Positions 16,816 through 25,913 of a stretch of 64,000 nt of DNA are shown one piece after another. The notes beneath the pieces are model-generated. The model was not told where the DNA came from, made no database searches, and saw only the letters and a program-made list of their open reading frames with translations. The DNA is from Olsenella sp. Marseille-P4559. Lineage in GTDB: Bacteria > Actinomycetota > Coriobacteriia > Coriobacteriales > Atopobiaceae. The position numbers and the translations under genes are program-made. The stretch's first letter is position 1; each line of letters begins with the position of its first letter. The DNA is taken from assembly GCF_900605015.1 (NCBI RefSeq), contig NZ_LR027575.1, positions 240,690-304,689 of the forward strand, in the 5' to 3' direction.

Positions 16816-18405
16816 CTACCAAGGCAGTGCGTGAACCTCGCAGGTGGCAAAGTCGACGCGCTCGAATATGTGCACGTCGAACGGCATGCTCGAGCCCTCC
16901 TTGGGATGTGAGCTCAGGAAGCTGACGCCCCCGCCCACGATGTTCCCAGAGGCGTCGCGCAGGATGGCGGTGAGGCACACGCCGTAGTTGGGACTCAACG
17001 CGAACGACGAGCCATCCTTGTCGAGCGTCACGGTGCCCGAGACGGTGATGCCACCAAGGCCGTCGGCCCTAGCGGAGATATTCGCGGTCGAGAGCGAGGG
17101 TGGGGTATCGTTGGTCAGCGTGTCGGCGGTAGGGCTATTCGGCGTGAACTCTACGCGTGCGGGTGCCGTTGAGCCGTCGAGAGCAGTGCTCTGGTATGCC
17201 GTGTCGCCTGGAGCAAGGACCAAGAGGAACTGCTCGTCAGAAAAGAGGACGCTGCCATCGCCTGCATAGCCGGTAATGGTCACGCTAGGAAAGACGACCG
17301 TGCTCTTGGAGTTGTTGGTGAGCGAGAACTCGGCATACACGCTGCCGTTGCTCACCGACCAGTGCGACTCGCCAACGGAGAGGGCGTCCACAGTGGTCTG
17401 TGCGTCCTTTTTGTCCTGCGGCGTAGCGACAGAGGTCGCACCACCGCTTGAAGTGATGTTACTGGTTGCCTTAGTGCTAGCGGTCTCGCTCTGTGCGAGG
17501 TATTGAATGGCGAGAAGCACGATTACCACAGTACTAGCAGTGATGGCACAGACAAGGGCTATCGTGCGGGCGCGATGCGACCCATGCGATATGTGTGTGC
17601 CCGCGGATGCGTGTGGGTCGGGTCCGGCGACAGCGGTGTATTTCTCTCTAGGCTCGTTTTGTAGCGCCCGCTCGAGCTCGGCTGCGCTCTGGTAGCGTGC
17701 GCTTGGCTCGAACTCCGTTGCTTTGAGAACAACCGCCCGCAGGCCAGCGGATACGTCCGGAGAGGCAAGCGCCTGCTCGTAGCCCTCCTTGTCTTCGGGG
17801 TGAACGCCTGTGAGGAGGTAGCCCAAGAGTCGGCCTATGGAGTACACGTCCGATCGAGCGTCGGTCTTGGCAAAGCCGTACTGTTCGGGGGCAGCAAAGC
17901 CCCAGGTACCAAGTTGGTCGTCGCTGCCCTTGGCGTCCTCGGAGCTTAGCCTGGCAATGCCGAAGTCGATAAGGTGTGCACCGTCAGCAGCAACCACCAC
18001 GTTCGAGGGGGTAATATCGCGGTGCACGATGTCATGGGCGTGGAGCTTTGAGGCCGCCTGACAGACCTCGCCAACCAGCCGCTGGGTCTTGGCGGAATCG
18101 AGCTTGCCGCGACTCTCGACGAGCTGCTCCACGGTCTCTCCCGGCACGTAGTCGTAGACGACAATGAACTCGTCGGGCATCTCATACGTCGCCTCGATAT
18201 GGGGGAGCCGCGCACAGTCTATCTCGGGGAGCGCAGCCCAGACGCCCCGGCGGGCGCGTGTAGCAGGAATGCGTTTGCGCACGAAGGGGCCCGTCCCGTC
18301 CAGGGTGACGAGGTCGGTGATGCCTTCCTGCCCACGCGCGAGAACATGCTCCACATGGTAGGAGTCATCAACGCTCATTGCATGCATTGCCTGGTCGTTA
18401 TTCAA
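16816..18405 (-). CDS. Transmembrane Ser/Thr protein kinase
   Basis: Hanks-type kinase of up to 529 residues. The kinase domain (about 17-250) has Lys44 in VRKRI, the catalytic loop IVHRDITPSN (Asp130), DFG at 147-149 and the APEQYG activation end; the glycine loop is degenerate (ARGQEG). One membrane helix (281-304) is followed by an exported domain (about 340-529) with beta-rich, immunoglobulin-like repeats such as YAEFSLTNNSKSTVVFPSVT. The start is uncertain: TTG at 18405, or ATG at 18387 or 18378. It is probably a sensor kinase; targets are unknown. An XRE gene lies directly upstream on the same strand. Confidence 0.85.
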   Translation of the reverse strand: MNNDQAMHAMSVDDSYHVEHVLARGQEGITDLVTLDGTGPFVRKRIPATRARRGVWAALPEIDCARLPHIEATYEMPDEFIVVYDYVPGETVEQLVESRGKLDSAKTQRLVGEVCQAASKLHAHDIVHRDITPSNVVVAADGAHLIDFGIARLSSEDAKGSDDQLGTWGFAAPEQYGFAKTDARSDVYSIGRLLGYLLTGVHPEDKEGYEQALASPDVSAGLRAVVLKATEFEPSARYQSAAELERALQNEPREKYTAVAGPDPHASAGTHISHGSHRARTIALVCAITASTVVIVLLAIQYLAQSETASTKATSNITSSGGATSVATPQDKKDAQTTVDALSVGESHWSVSNGSVYAEFSLTNNSKSTVVFPSVTITGYAGDGSVLFSDEQFLLVLAPGDTAYQSTALDGSTAPARVEFTPNSPTADTLTNDTPPSLSTANISARADGLGGITVSGTVTLDKDGSSFALSPNYGVCLTAILRDASGNIVGGGVSFLSSHPKEGSSMPFDVHIFERVDFATCEVHALPW

Positions 18406-18498
18406 GCCCCTGGTCCCGTCTCACACGTCGGCACGACTGCCGGCTTGCAGGTGAGGACCGGCTTTCATCCATGATATTCAACTCGGGAGGGGCACTCC

Positions 18499-18513
18499 TC
18501 AGTTGACAACTGA
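18499..18513 (-). promoter_or_regulatory. Palindromic operator candidate (copy 2)
   Basis: TCAGTTG-A-CAACTGA lies 94 bases upstream of the kinase start and 5 bases beyond the stop of the XRE gene. It differs from the copy at 16051 only at the central base; the flanking CC is also shared. Confidence 0.5.
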
Positions 18514-18517
18514 AAAA

Positions 18518-19015
18518 TCACTGAGCAGACGAGGGCGACCGCCTGATCACATGGCCGCCTACCTGCCCGGCGCGCAGCCGGCGGGTGTGGAAGAGGGTCT
18601 GCTCGCCCAAGTCCCAGAGCTTGTCGTCGGTGGCGGAGCGATCAAAGCTGTGATTGATACACCAGATGATAATAGCATCCCGGCGCACCTTGGGCCACAG
18701 CTCCGAGACGCCCGACAGGCGTAGGAGCCGCTGCGTCTCGCGGAGCGAGCATCGCATTCCCAGGGCGAGCATGATGGAGTGGTCTCTGCCAGGGCGACTC
18801 TTGCCGGCAAAGATGTCGTAGACAACGGTGCCATTGAGGCCAGAGGCACGCGCAACCTCTGCGCGCTTCATGCCCCTCTCGTCCAGAAGCTCGCGCAGGT
18901 ACTGGGGAAGGTTACGGTTTACGGTGGAGCCCGGCTCGTCGAGGTAGGATTCCACGTCGGGCACTGCTAGGAGGCGCATGAGAAGGTCCTCCGTCAGGCG
19001 TTCCTTTTTAGGCAT
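18518..19015 (-). CDS. XRE-like helix-turn-helix regulator
   Basis: A 165-residue DNA-binding protein. A Cro/C1-type helix-turn-helix covers about residues 40-95, with RAEVARASGLNGTVVYDIFA followed by GKSRPGRDHSIMLAL and RETQRLLRLSG. The C-terminal part (IIIWCINHSFDRSATDDKLW) is helical and unassigned. ATG at 19015 has AAGGAGCC upstream; the longer open frame to 19192 shows no homology. In related genomes such regulators often precede Ser/Thr kinases, which matches the arrangement here. It is a candidate binder of the two TCAGTTGNCAACTGA sites. Confidence 0.75.
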   Translation of the reverse strand: MPKKERLTEDLLMRLLAVPDVESYLDEPGSTVNRNLPQYLRELLDERGMKRAEVARASGLNGTVVYDIFAGKSRPGRDHSIMLALGMRCSLRETQRLLRLSGVSELWPKVRRDAIIIWCINHSFDRSATDDKLWDLGEQTLFHTRRLRAGQVGGHVIRRSPSSAQ

Positions 19016-19431
19016 GTGGCTCCTTACGTCTGTGTGAGAAGCTGCGCGGCTTGCGGCTGAGGCAATCGTACGCCTCTTGGGTTCTCCCTTGAGGGCGGAC
19101 GGAAAAGCGAGTGCGCTTTTGACATGCGTCAGTCCCGGATGAGGCCACTGGTCCTCGTGCCCCACCCCCACAGCTGCGGAGAGTATCGTCATCTCTTAAA
19201 ACTGGTTCCGATGACCCGCGAAAATGTGCCCGTCGTTTAGGAACTGGCGATGTTCTCCGAAGAAGAGAGAGACGTGTGACATGTCGGGAGCCGAGGCGGG
19301 TGCCGCCTGTCGACGTTACTCCAGCGCCTACGGCAGGAGATGCCCCTCCCTCCATATGCTGCATTTGTCGTAGCACGCTTCTGGTAGCGAAGATACTACG
19401 ATAGACGTAGCGTCACGCGGGAAAGTGGCTC
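19016..19431. other. Intergenic region between XRE and padR remnants
   Basis: No gene was recognised. An inverted repeat CTACG-ATAGA-CGTAG at 19396-19410, about 22 bases before the padR start, may be the old PadR operator; PadR proteins bind this kind of short dyad. Confidence 0.3.
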
Positions 19432-19772
19432 GTGCCAGACAAGATAAGCAGCGACTTCATTCGAGGCTACATCGATTCCATGGTCCTCTTCGTGCTTCTG
19501 CGGAGACCATCCTACGGTTACGAGATCTCGAGGTGTATCTGCCTGATCTCGGGTGGCTCTACACGGTTAAGGAGACCACGCTCTACTCGGCGTTCGTGCA
19601 CCTGGAGAGGGGCGGTCTCGTCGAGGAGATCTCACAGGCTGCGGAGAACGGCAAGCGATGCACCTACTATCGCGTAACCCCTGCGAGAATTGACCGCTAC
19701 CAGGTGCGATGCAGAGAGTGGAGGCTTACCGAGGATGTCGTTGGTCGCTTTATGGAAGGGTACGGTGCGTGA
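19432..19772 (+). pseudogene. Frameshifted PadR-family regulator
   Basis: The GTG at 19432 (GGGAAAG upstream) opens PDKISSDFIRGYIDSMVLFV and RRPSYGYEIS, a PadR N-terminus. From about 19550 the PadR sequence continues in another frame as WLYTVKETTLYSAFVHLERG, EEISQAAENGKRCTYYRVTP and ends at the TGA 19770-19772. One base seems lost near TCGGGTGGCTC (19548-19556). The winged-helix regulator is therefore not made unless this is a sequencing error. Confidence 0.7.
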
Positions 19773-20592
19773 TGGATGACATCAGGAACTGCCTCGAGTG
19801 TCAGTGTTCTCGCAGCTCCCCCAGACGCTTGAAGCGTGCCGTGCGAAGGATGAGCTTGCCAGACGATGGAAGACAGGTGCGTGGAGCTTCTCTCCTAGGA
19901 CATGTCTGAGAAGGACGCGGCCACTGCGACCATAGCCGAGTTTGGTAAACCCGATGGGATGCTCGGATCTCTTGGCGTAAAGCCGCAGCCCACGCACAGG
20001 CGGCATTTGGGGCGCATCGTGGTTATGGTTTTCGGTGTCATCGTAGTGTGCTGCGTGTGCTGGGCGGTCTTTTGGAGCCGCGCGGAAGCGGATTTGCACG
20101 TAGGGAGCGTTGATGCAACCGTCACCGAGGACTTCTCGTCCGTGGACGTGAGTGCAGCTTGCTCGGACGTGGTGCTCAAGAGAGGGTGCGGTCAGGGTTA
20201 GCTACACCGGTGCCGAAGATACTCCGTTTGAGTACGAAGTGTGCGACGGCGTCCTCCACGTGTCGCAGAAGCAGACAAGCAGCGACGGCATCACCATCAC
20301 CGTTATGGCTCCCACTGGAATCGAGCTTGCGTCTATAGACGCCTCCTCCCAGATGAACGATGTCAACCTCCAAGGAGTGAGCTCTGCTCGTACGAGCGTC
20401 TCCTCCCAGATGGACGACGTCGACGTGAACGATATTGACCTCTCCAACGCGACGCTCGAGCTTTCCGTCGAGATGGGGGAGGCCGCACTTGGCGGAGACG
20501 AGGTTCAGTCGGGTACAGTGGCGAGGGGCACTGGCGAGAAGGTCATTGAGGCCAGTGCTGAGATGGGAGACGTGACCGTAACCGCCTTGTAG
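19772..20592 (+). pseudogene. Broken DUF1700/DUF4097-like membrane partner of PadR
   Basis: PadR genes are commonly followed by a small membrane protein with a helical head and a beta-helix tail. Here the pieces are MDDIRNCLE (19772), FSQLPQTLEACRAKDELAR (from about 19807), MEDRCVELLS then an in-frame TAG at 19896-19898, MSEKDAATATIAEFGKPDG through the membrane helix IVVMVFGVIVVCCVCWAVFW and VVLKRG, and, after another shift near 20185, AVRVSYTGAEDTPFEYEVCD through the tail rich in ASSQMNDV / VSSQMDDVDV repeats to 20592. At least three shifts and one stop show decay. The longest intact part (20176-20592) still encodes most of the DUF4097-like tail. Confidence 0.65.
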
Positions 20593-20619
20593 CACAGGCG
20601 GGCAGAGACGGGAGAAGAA

Positions 20620-21438
20620 ATGCCGAGAAACACCAAGCTCATCCTTTGCGACATTGACAACACCATCCTCCCGCACGGGCAGGGCCGTGTCTCACAGCGC
20701 ACCATCGACGCATTCCATGCGGCGCTCGCGGCGGGCATCCACGTTGGCCCCGCAAGCGGTCGCGGCGTCGATTGGATTCCGCCGTTCTTCGGGGGCGACG
20801 GGGCGTGCTGCGCCACCTGCCTCGCGACCAATGGCCTGCAGGTCTATCTCGACGGCAAGCTTGTCCACGAGCAGCTGCAGCCCCATGACGCGCTGGTGCG
20901 CCTGGCTGAGATTCTCGCCGATACGCCGCGTGCGGGGCTTCTCTGCTTTGATGATGCTACGCCGCTGTTGGTGGCGGGAAGCCGAGAAGACCTTGAGGGT
21001 CCGTTTCCCGCATATGCCGAGAGGTGCGTGCCGGTCGATGCGGTGCCGGCCAAGGTGGTCAAGGCCAACGTGTTTGTCGACACGGACGAGACGGGCACGC
21101 GCGAGCTAATCGCGAGGCTCTCGCGCGAGGTGCCCGAGCTCGACTTTGACTATGCGCTGCTGGGATACTCCAACGTGATGCCGCGCGGCTACAACAAGGG
21201 GTCCGGCGCGCGCATGCTGTGCGACCTTCTCGGCATTGGGGCAGACGAGGCCGTCGCCTTTGGCGATGGGGGCAACGACCTGCCGCTTTTCTCGGCGGTG
21301 CCCAACTCTGTGGCCGTAGCGAACGCGCAGCCCGAGGCAGCCGCCGCCGCGCGCTGGCACATCGGGCGCTGCGACGAGGATGCCGTGGCCAAGGCGATAG
21401 AGGCCCTGGCGGCGGGGGAGTGGCCCTTCTCGGCGTAG
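20620..21438 (+). CDS. HAD-superfamily (Cof-type) phosphatase
   Basis: Cytoplasmic haloacid dehalogenase-type phosphatase of 272 residues, likely acting on sugar phosphates or similar small molecules. Motif I is LCDIDNTILP (nucleophile Asp11 region), motif II is seen around VGPASGRGVDW, and motif III/IV is the Lys of YNKGSGARMLCDLLGI with FGDGGNDLPLF. The cap domain of the Cof type lies between about residues 85 and 190. The gene has its own GGAGAAG ribosome-binding site 28 bases after the pseudogene. Confidence 0.85.
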   Translation: MPRNTKLILCDIDNTILPHGQGRVSQRTIDAFHAALAAGIHVGPASGRGVDWIPPFFGGDGACCATCLATNGLQVYLDGKLVHEQLQPHDALVRLAEILADTPRAGLLCFDDATPLLVAGSREDLEGPFPAYAERCVPVDAVPAKVVKANVFVDTDETGTRELIARLSREVPELDFDYALLGYSNVMPRGYNKGSGARMLCDLLGIGADEAVAFGDGGNDLPLFSAVPNSVAVANAQPEAAAAARWHIGRCDEDAVAKAIEALAAGEWPFSA

Positions 21439-21545
21439 CGGTTCGGGGGCGGGATGGCGCTGCGGGACCGTCTCGCGGGCTGGCTGGGACGTTGCCCTTG
21501 CCGCGAGGGTTGTAGGCGCGGTGCCAGGGCGCGGGAGAAGGCCAA

Positions 21546-21948
21546 CTGGCGAGAAGGGCTCACGCACGATGGGGCTTTTCTGCCGGTCTTGCCATGCCGA
21601 GGGGTCCCACTGGCAGAGAAGTGACATCCTGCGTACGCTCAACCCTGCATTTCTGCCAATTCCACCCCTTGGGAGCCCCGCGCTGGCAGAAAAGCGATGA
21701 CGTGCGTACGCACCACCCCAATCCGCTGCCAGGTCCCTCTAGCCCAACTGGGGAAACGTCGTAGCCCTGGCAGAAATCCCCGGTGGTGCGTACGCAGGAC
21801 TGAGAATTTCTGCCCAGTTCCTCTCGGCGGTCAAAAGAGAGCTCTCGTGCGTACGCTCAACCACACATTTCTGCTCGACAGCTCCTTCCCGGATTTGCCG
21901 CTGGCAAAAAACGCGCTCGTGCATACGCACAAGTCCGTCTTGCTGCCA
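21546..21948. repeat. Array of about six palindromic repeat units with TGCGTACGCA cores
   Basis: Units of 48-50 bases at 21610-21658, 21683-21732, 21767-21814, 21828-21877 and 21901-21948, with a weaker one at 21546-21585. Each begins CTGGCAGA (or a variant), has a near-palindromic core GTGCGTACGCA at its middle, and ends TTTCTGCCA, so outer ends and core are both inverted. Spacers of about 13-35 bases between units are unlike each other. The start-to-start distance is 61-84 bases. It lies upstream of the M20 peptidase gene; no gene was recognised in it. Confidence 0.75.
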
Positions 21949-22063
21949 CAGTTTCGGCCCACCTCCGTCTCTGCGCTGTTGCCGATGGGCGACAGGTGCC
22001 GCCTCCTGCGCCTGCTCCGCGTTTCTCTCGCCTACCATGGCGCTAACGCAGCGGGGAGGCATC

Positions 22064-23554
22064 ATGACAGTTCTGATAATCGTTCTCATGGCAATCGCCA
22101 TGTTGGTGGTTGCGTGCGTGGCTCGCGCGGCGGCACTCAAGCCAACGCTCCCCATGGGTTCGCCTATCGACGCGGGCGGCTACCACGCCGGCGACGAGGA
22201 GGTCGAGCGCTTCCGCACGCTGCTGCGCATTCCCACGGTCTCGCGCGACGACCCAGCCAAGCTCGACCGCGGGCCCTTCGACCGGTGGGTGCCCACGCTG
22301 GAGCGCCTCTATCCGCGCACGTTCAAGGCGCTCGAGCTCACCCGCATAGACCGGTATGGGATGCTCATGCGCTGGCCCGGTCGCGACCCCTCGCTGGCTC
22401 CCGTTGTGATGATGGCCCACCATGATGTGGTGCCCACGGACGGTCAGGATTGGACCCATCCTCCCTTTGCGGCCGAGATTCACGACGGCCAGATCTGGGC
22501 GCGGGGCACGCTCGACAACAAGCTCTGCTTCTGCGGCTGCATGGAGGCGTTCGAACACCTGCTGGCCGAGAATTACGTTCCGCCGCGCGACATCTGGTTC
22601 TTCTCGTCCTGCTGCGAGGAGACCTCCGGCCCCACGGCCGACAATGCCGTGGCCTGGCTGCGCGATCACGGCGTGCGTCCCTGCATGGTCCTCGACGAGG
22701 GCGGAGCCGTCGCCACCGGCGTGCCCCTGGGCGTGACCTCGCCCATGGCCATGGTGGGCGTCTCCGAGAAGGGCCACGTGGACGTCACCGTGACGGCTCG
22801 CGGGACCGGCGGGCACGCGTCTGCCCCCTCGAGGAACGACGCCACGCGCCTTCTCGCCCGAGCGGTGGAGCGCATCTGCGCAAACCCGGGAAGGCCCCAG
22901 GTGGCAGATGCCGTTGCCGCGATGCTCCAGGAGCTTGCCGCTCGCGGAAGCTTCGCCTATCGCATCGTCTTTGCCAACATGTGGCTCTTCCGGCCGATTG
23001 TGGGGCGCATCCTGGCGTCGGGCGCCGAGACGGGCCCCATGGTCCGCTCGACCTACGCGCTCACGCAGCTCGCCGGCTCTCCCGCGAGGAACGTGCTTCC
23101 GCCCGAGGCCACAGCCAACCTGAATGTGCGCGTGGCTCCCTTCGAGGACGTGGCCGCCTCACTCGTCCGCATCCGGGCTCAGGCCGCCGAGGAGTGCCGG
23201 GCGTCCGGCGTCGCGGCTGATGCCGTAAGCGTGGAAATCGCCGAGAACAGCCTGGTCAACGAGCCGTCGCCCTTCTCGCCCCACGACGACGCGCGGTTCG
23301 ACTACATCCGTCGCTGCGTGGCGGGCGTCTACCCCGAGGCCGGCGTCTGCCCCTACGTGCAGACGAGCTGCTCGGACTCGCGCTCGTTCACGAAGATCTG
23401 CGACCACGTCTACCGCTTTGCCGCCTTCGTCTACACGCCGGTTGCGCGCGGCCTCATCCACGGCGCCAACGAGCGCATCCCGGTTGACGACTACAAGTGC
23501 GGCGTCGAGTTCTACGTCGCCTTCGTTCGGGGGCTTGACCAGCTGGGCGCATAG
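22064..23554 (+). CDS. M20-family metallopeptidase, carboxypeptidase S-like
   Basis: Zinc peptidase of 496 residues with an N-terminal membrane anchor (TVLIIVLMAIAMLVVACVAR), so the catalytic part probably lies outside the membrane or at its surface. Metal and catalytic motifs are VVMMAHHDVVP, ARGTLDNK, the general base in SSCCEETSGPT and a C-terminal LIHGANERIPVDDY. The length and the extra N-terminal helix match the CPS1-type M20 enzymes. The ATG at 22064 has GGGGAGG upstream and is preferred over 22037. The MFS transporter gene follows after 48 bases. Confidence 0.85.
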   Translation: MTVLIIVLMAIAMLVVACVARAAALKPTLPMGSPIDAGGYHAGDEEVERFRTLLRIPTVSRDDPAKLDRGPFDRWVPTLERLYPRTFKALELTRIDRYGMLMRWPGRDPSLAPVVMMAHHDVVPTDGQDWTHPPFAAEIHDGQIWARGTLDNKLCFCGCMEAFEHLLAENYVPPRDIWFFSSCCEETSGPTADNAVAWLRDHGVRPCMVLDEGGAVATGVPLGVTSPMAMVGVSEKGHVDVTVTARGTGGHASAPSRNDATRLLARAVERICANPGRPQVADAVAAMLQELAARGSFAYRIVFANMWLFRPIVGRILASGAETGPMVRSTYALTQLAGSPARNVLPPEATANLNVRVAPFEDVAASLVRIRAQAAEECRASGVAADAVSVEIAENSLVNEPSPFSPHDDARFDYIRRCVAGVYPEAGVCPYVQTSCSDSRSFTKICDHVYRFAAFVYTPVARGLIHGANERIPVDDYKCGVEFYVAFVRGLDQLGA

Positions 23555-23602
23555 GCTGAGAGCCCCTTGCGCGTCGCGCTTTAACCAACGAGAGGAAAAG
23601 GC

Positions 23603-24949
23603 ATGGCCGAGAACGATGCAGATTCCAAGGCGACCAAACCCGCAAGGGGCAAGATTCCCTTCGACTGGGAACGCTGTGCGGTGGCGTCCCTTCCCTTCAT
23701 GGGAATGATCTCGTTCTGGCAGGTGTTCGATGGCCTTGTGCCCAAGATGCTCACCCAGACCTTCGGGCTCTCCAACTGGCTCACAGGCGTTGTGATGGCG
23801 CTCGACAATGTCCTCGGCCTGTTCCTTCTGCCTTGGTTTGGCATCCTCTCGGACCGCTGCCGCTCGAGCCTGGGGAGAAGGACCCCCTTCATCCTCGCAG
23901 GCTCTGCCGTGGCGGCTGTCTCGGTGCCGCTCATCGCTGTGGCTAACAACCTGGGAAGCCTGCCCCTGCTCATCGCGATGATCCTGGTGACGTTGGTCGC
24001 CATCTGCTCGTATCGCACTGCGACTCTCGCGATTGTCGCCGACATCACGCCGCGCCCCTTGAGGACCAAGGGCGACTCGGTCGGCAAGATCGTGGGGTAC
24101 GCCGGAACGGGTGTCATGCTGGTGGCGATCTCGGTGCTCGTCCCCTCCGTCGCGGACCCGGACTACGTGCCCGTCTTCCTGCTGCAGGGCATCGTGATCG
24201 CCGTGGCGGCAGTGGTCTACCGTGTGCTTCTCGACGAGTCCAAAGCCGTGGCAAAGATGCACGGGGAGAGCCTTGCCATGGGCATCAGGGAAGACGCTGT
24301 CGACGTAGACGGCGATGCCGAGCAGGGCAGGGAGCGCGTGACCGACCCAGAGCTTCTCCGCTCGATTGCCCTGCTCCTTGGTGCAGTCTTCTTCTACTAC
24401 ATGTCCTACAACGCTATGACCACCAACATCTCACGCTATGCGTCGGACTTCTTCTCGATGCTCGGCGGTTCATACGCGATCATCAACATCGTCACCATTG
24501 CGGGCGGGCTCCTATCTTATGTGCCGGTGGCCAACCTCTCGCTTAGGGTGGGCAGGAAGCGCGTGGCCCTCGTGGCCGGGCTGGTGATGACCGTATGCCC
24601 CGCCATCATGTGGCTCTTCCCGGCGTTCACGCCTCTCTACTACGTGCTCTTCCTGCTCATGGGCGCATCGCTTGGCGCGGTGGACCTGTGCGTGTACCCC
24701 ATGATCCTTGAGGGCACAAGCTCGAGAAGCGTCGGCCGATACTCGGGCTACTACTACACGGTGAGCATGGCGGCGCAGGTCGTGACGCCCATACTCTCGG
24801 GCCTGGTCATGGACGTGGCCGAGTCGCAGCTCTTCCTCTACATCACCATGATGGGGGCTGCCATGTGCGTGTTCATCGACCTGGCAAAGCACGGCGACTC
24901 CATCCTCGCGGACGAGATTCTGCGTCGCGAGGCCGGTACGGGGGAGTAG
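23603..24949 (+). CDS. MFS transporter, sugar-type
   Basis: Twelve-helix secondary transporter of 448 residues. Loop 2-3 has the MFS/GPH signature GILSDRCRSSLGRRTPFI, and a charged cytoplasmic central loop (about 205-250, DESKAVAKMHGESLAMG) separates the two halves. The sequence most resembles the SLC45/sucrose-type branch that carries di- or oligosaccharides with protons; the substrate is not evident. It has an own AGAGGAAAAGG ribosome-binding site. It may pair with the M20 peptidase upstream only by position. Confidence 0.8.
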   Translation: MAENDADSKATKPARGKIPFDWERCAVASLPFMGMISFWQVFDGLVPKMLTQTFGLSNWLTGVVMALDNVLGLFLLPWFGILSDRCRSSLGRRTPFILAGSAVAAVSVPLIAVANNLGSLPLLIAMILVTLVAICSYRTATLAIVADITPRPLRTKGDSVGKIVGYAGTGVMLVAISVLVPSVADPDYVPVFLLQGIVIAVAAVVYRVLLDESKAVAKMHGESLAMGIREDAVDVDGDAEQGRERVTDPELLRSIALLLGAVFFYYMSYNAMTTNISRYASDFFSMLGGSYAIINIVTIAGGLLSYVPVANLSLRVGRKRVALVAGLVMTVCPAIMWLFPAFTPLYYVLFLLMGASLGAVDLCVYPMILEGTSSRSVGRYSGYYYTVSMAAQVVTPILSGLVMDVAESQLFLYITMMGAAMCVFIDLAKHGDSILADEILRREAGTGE

Positions 24950-25091
24950 GGTGCAAGTTAGAATATGTCGCAGTGAGTTTACGATGGGGTTTCAGCGCCA
25001 ATCTGGCGGTACTTACCCCCGGTTCGTAGGAGATGCTGCTGGTTTTAGCCCTATGGTTCAGAAATCAGTTCCTCTTGAGCCGCTTGTCCGA

Positions 25092-25826
25092 TTACGCTCT
25101 CTGCAACACCGAAACTAAGACGTATTTGTTCGCAGGCAGCCAGATGTTGCCCCACTCCGTCGAGGTATTGTCTTCGAGATAGCAGACCTGGTCGATATTG
25201 AGCACAGGTGCGGACTCGTCACACTCCAACAATTCGCCGCGGAGTTTTCCGGCAATCCTCGCGCCGTACCGGACTTTTGCGTAACCGAGTTTTTTGCCAG
25301 ACGCCTCTTCAATGGCGCTAAAAAGAGTTCTCTTGGAGTAGTCAAATTTGTCAATGCCAGGGCAGGTCAGCATGTTGATACGACTCTCCATGTACAACAG
25401 CGGGCCTTCTTCTGTTGAGCGAACGCGCCTGAGATAGTAGATGGGGGAGTTGAGTGGTACGCCCAGTCGCTGCGAGCACACCTTATCTGCAGTGATGACC
25501 TCGGCCCCCACGACCTTGGTAGTGAAGTTGATGCCCTGCATGCTTAGTGACTCGGCGAACGAAAGAAGGCTATTCCCCGTCAGATGCTCGACATTGGGCT
25601 TGATGACGAAGCTGCCTTTTCCCTTGACTTTTGTAATAAGACCCTCGTTCACCAGGAGCTGAATACCCTTTTGAACCGTTCCCCGGCTAATTCCGAACTG
25701 AAGCATAAATTGATGCTCGGATGGAAGCCTTGTCCCCTCCGGCCATTCTTGCGAATAAACCTTATCTCGGATGTAGTCTGCAAGCTGAACGTGCAGCGAA
25801 GGTGCTGTATCTGGGGATTGGTCCAT
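25092..25826 (-). CDS. GntR-family regulator with UTRA domain (locus 2)
   Basis: Repressor of 244 residues. The winged helix (about 10-75) includes EGTRLPSEHQFMLQFGISRG and VKGKGSFVIKP; the UTRA domain spans about 95-240. The ATG at 25826 is chosen because residues before it (to TTG 25856) have no homology. The gene is AT-richer than its upstream neighbours. Matching 6-6-6 palindromes before the epimerase and EIIA genes, and two GTAGTC half-sites near 25871-25884 next to its own start, suggest it controls the adjacent PTS locus and itself. Confidence 0.85.
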   Translation of the reverse strand: MDQSPDTAPSLHVQLADYIRDKVYSQEWPEGTRLPSEHQFMLQFGISRGTVQKGIQLLVNEGLITKVKGKGSFVIKPNVEHLTGNSLLSFAESLSMQGINFTTKVVGAEVITADKVCSQRLGVPLNSPIYYLRRVRSTEEGPLLYMESRINMLTCPGIDKFDYSKRTLFSAIEEASGKKLGYAKVRYGARIAGKLRGELLECDESAPVLNIDQVCYLEDNTSTEWGNIWLPANKYVLVSVLQRA

Positions 25827-25913
25827 GGCTATCACTCGTTCTGCTTGGATGCCCAATGCCCTTTTCGCACGACTACATGACTACATCTGCTATAGAACAA
25901 CGGGCGACAATCA

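Noticed and set aside
21546-21948. CRISPR array
   Set aside because: Repeats are self-complementary and vary between units, spacers are only 13-35 bases and uneven, and no cas gene is present.
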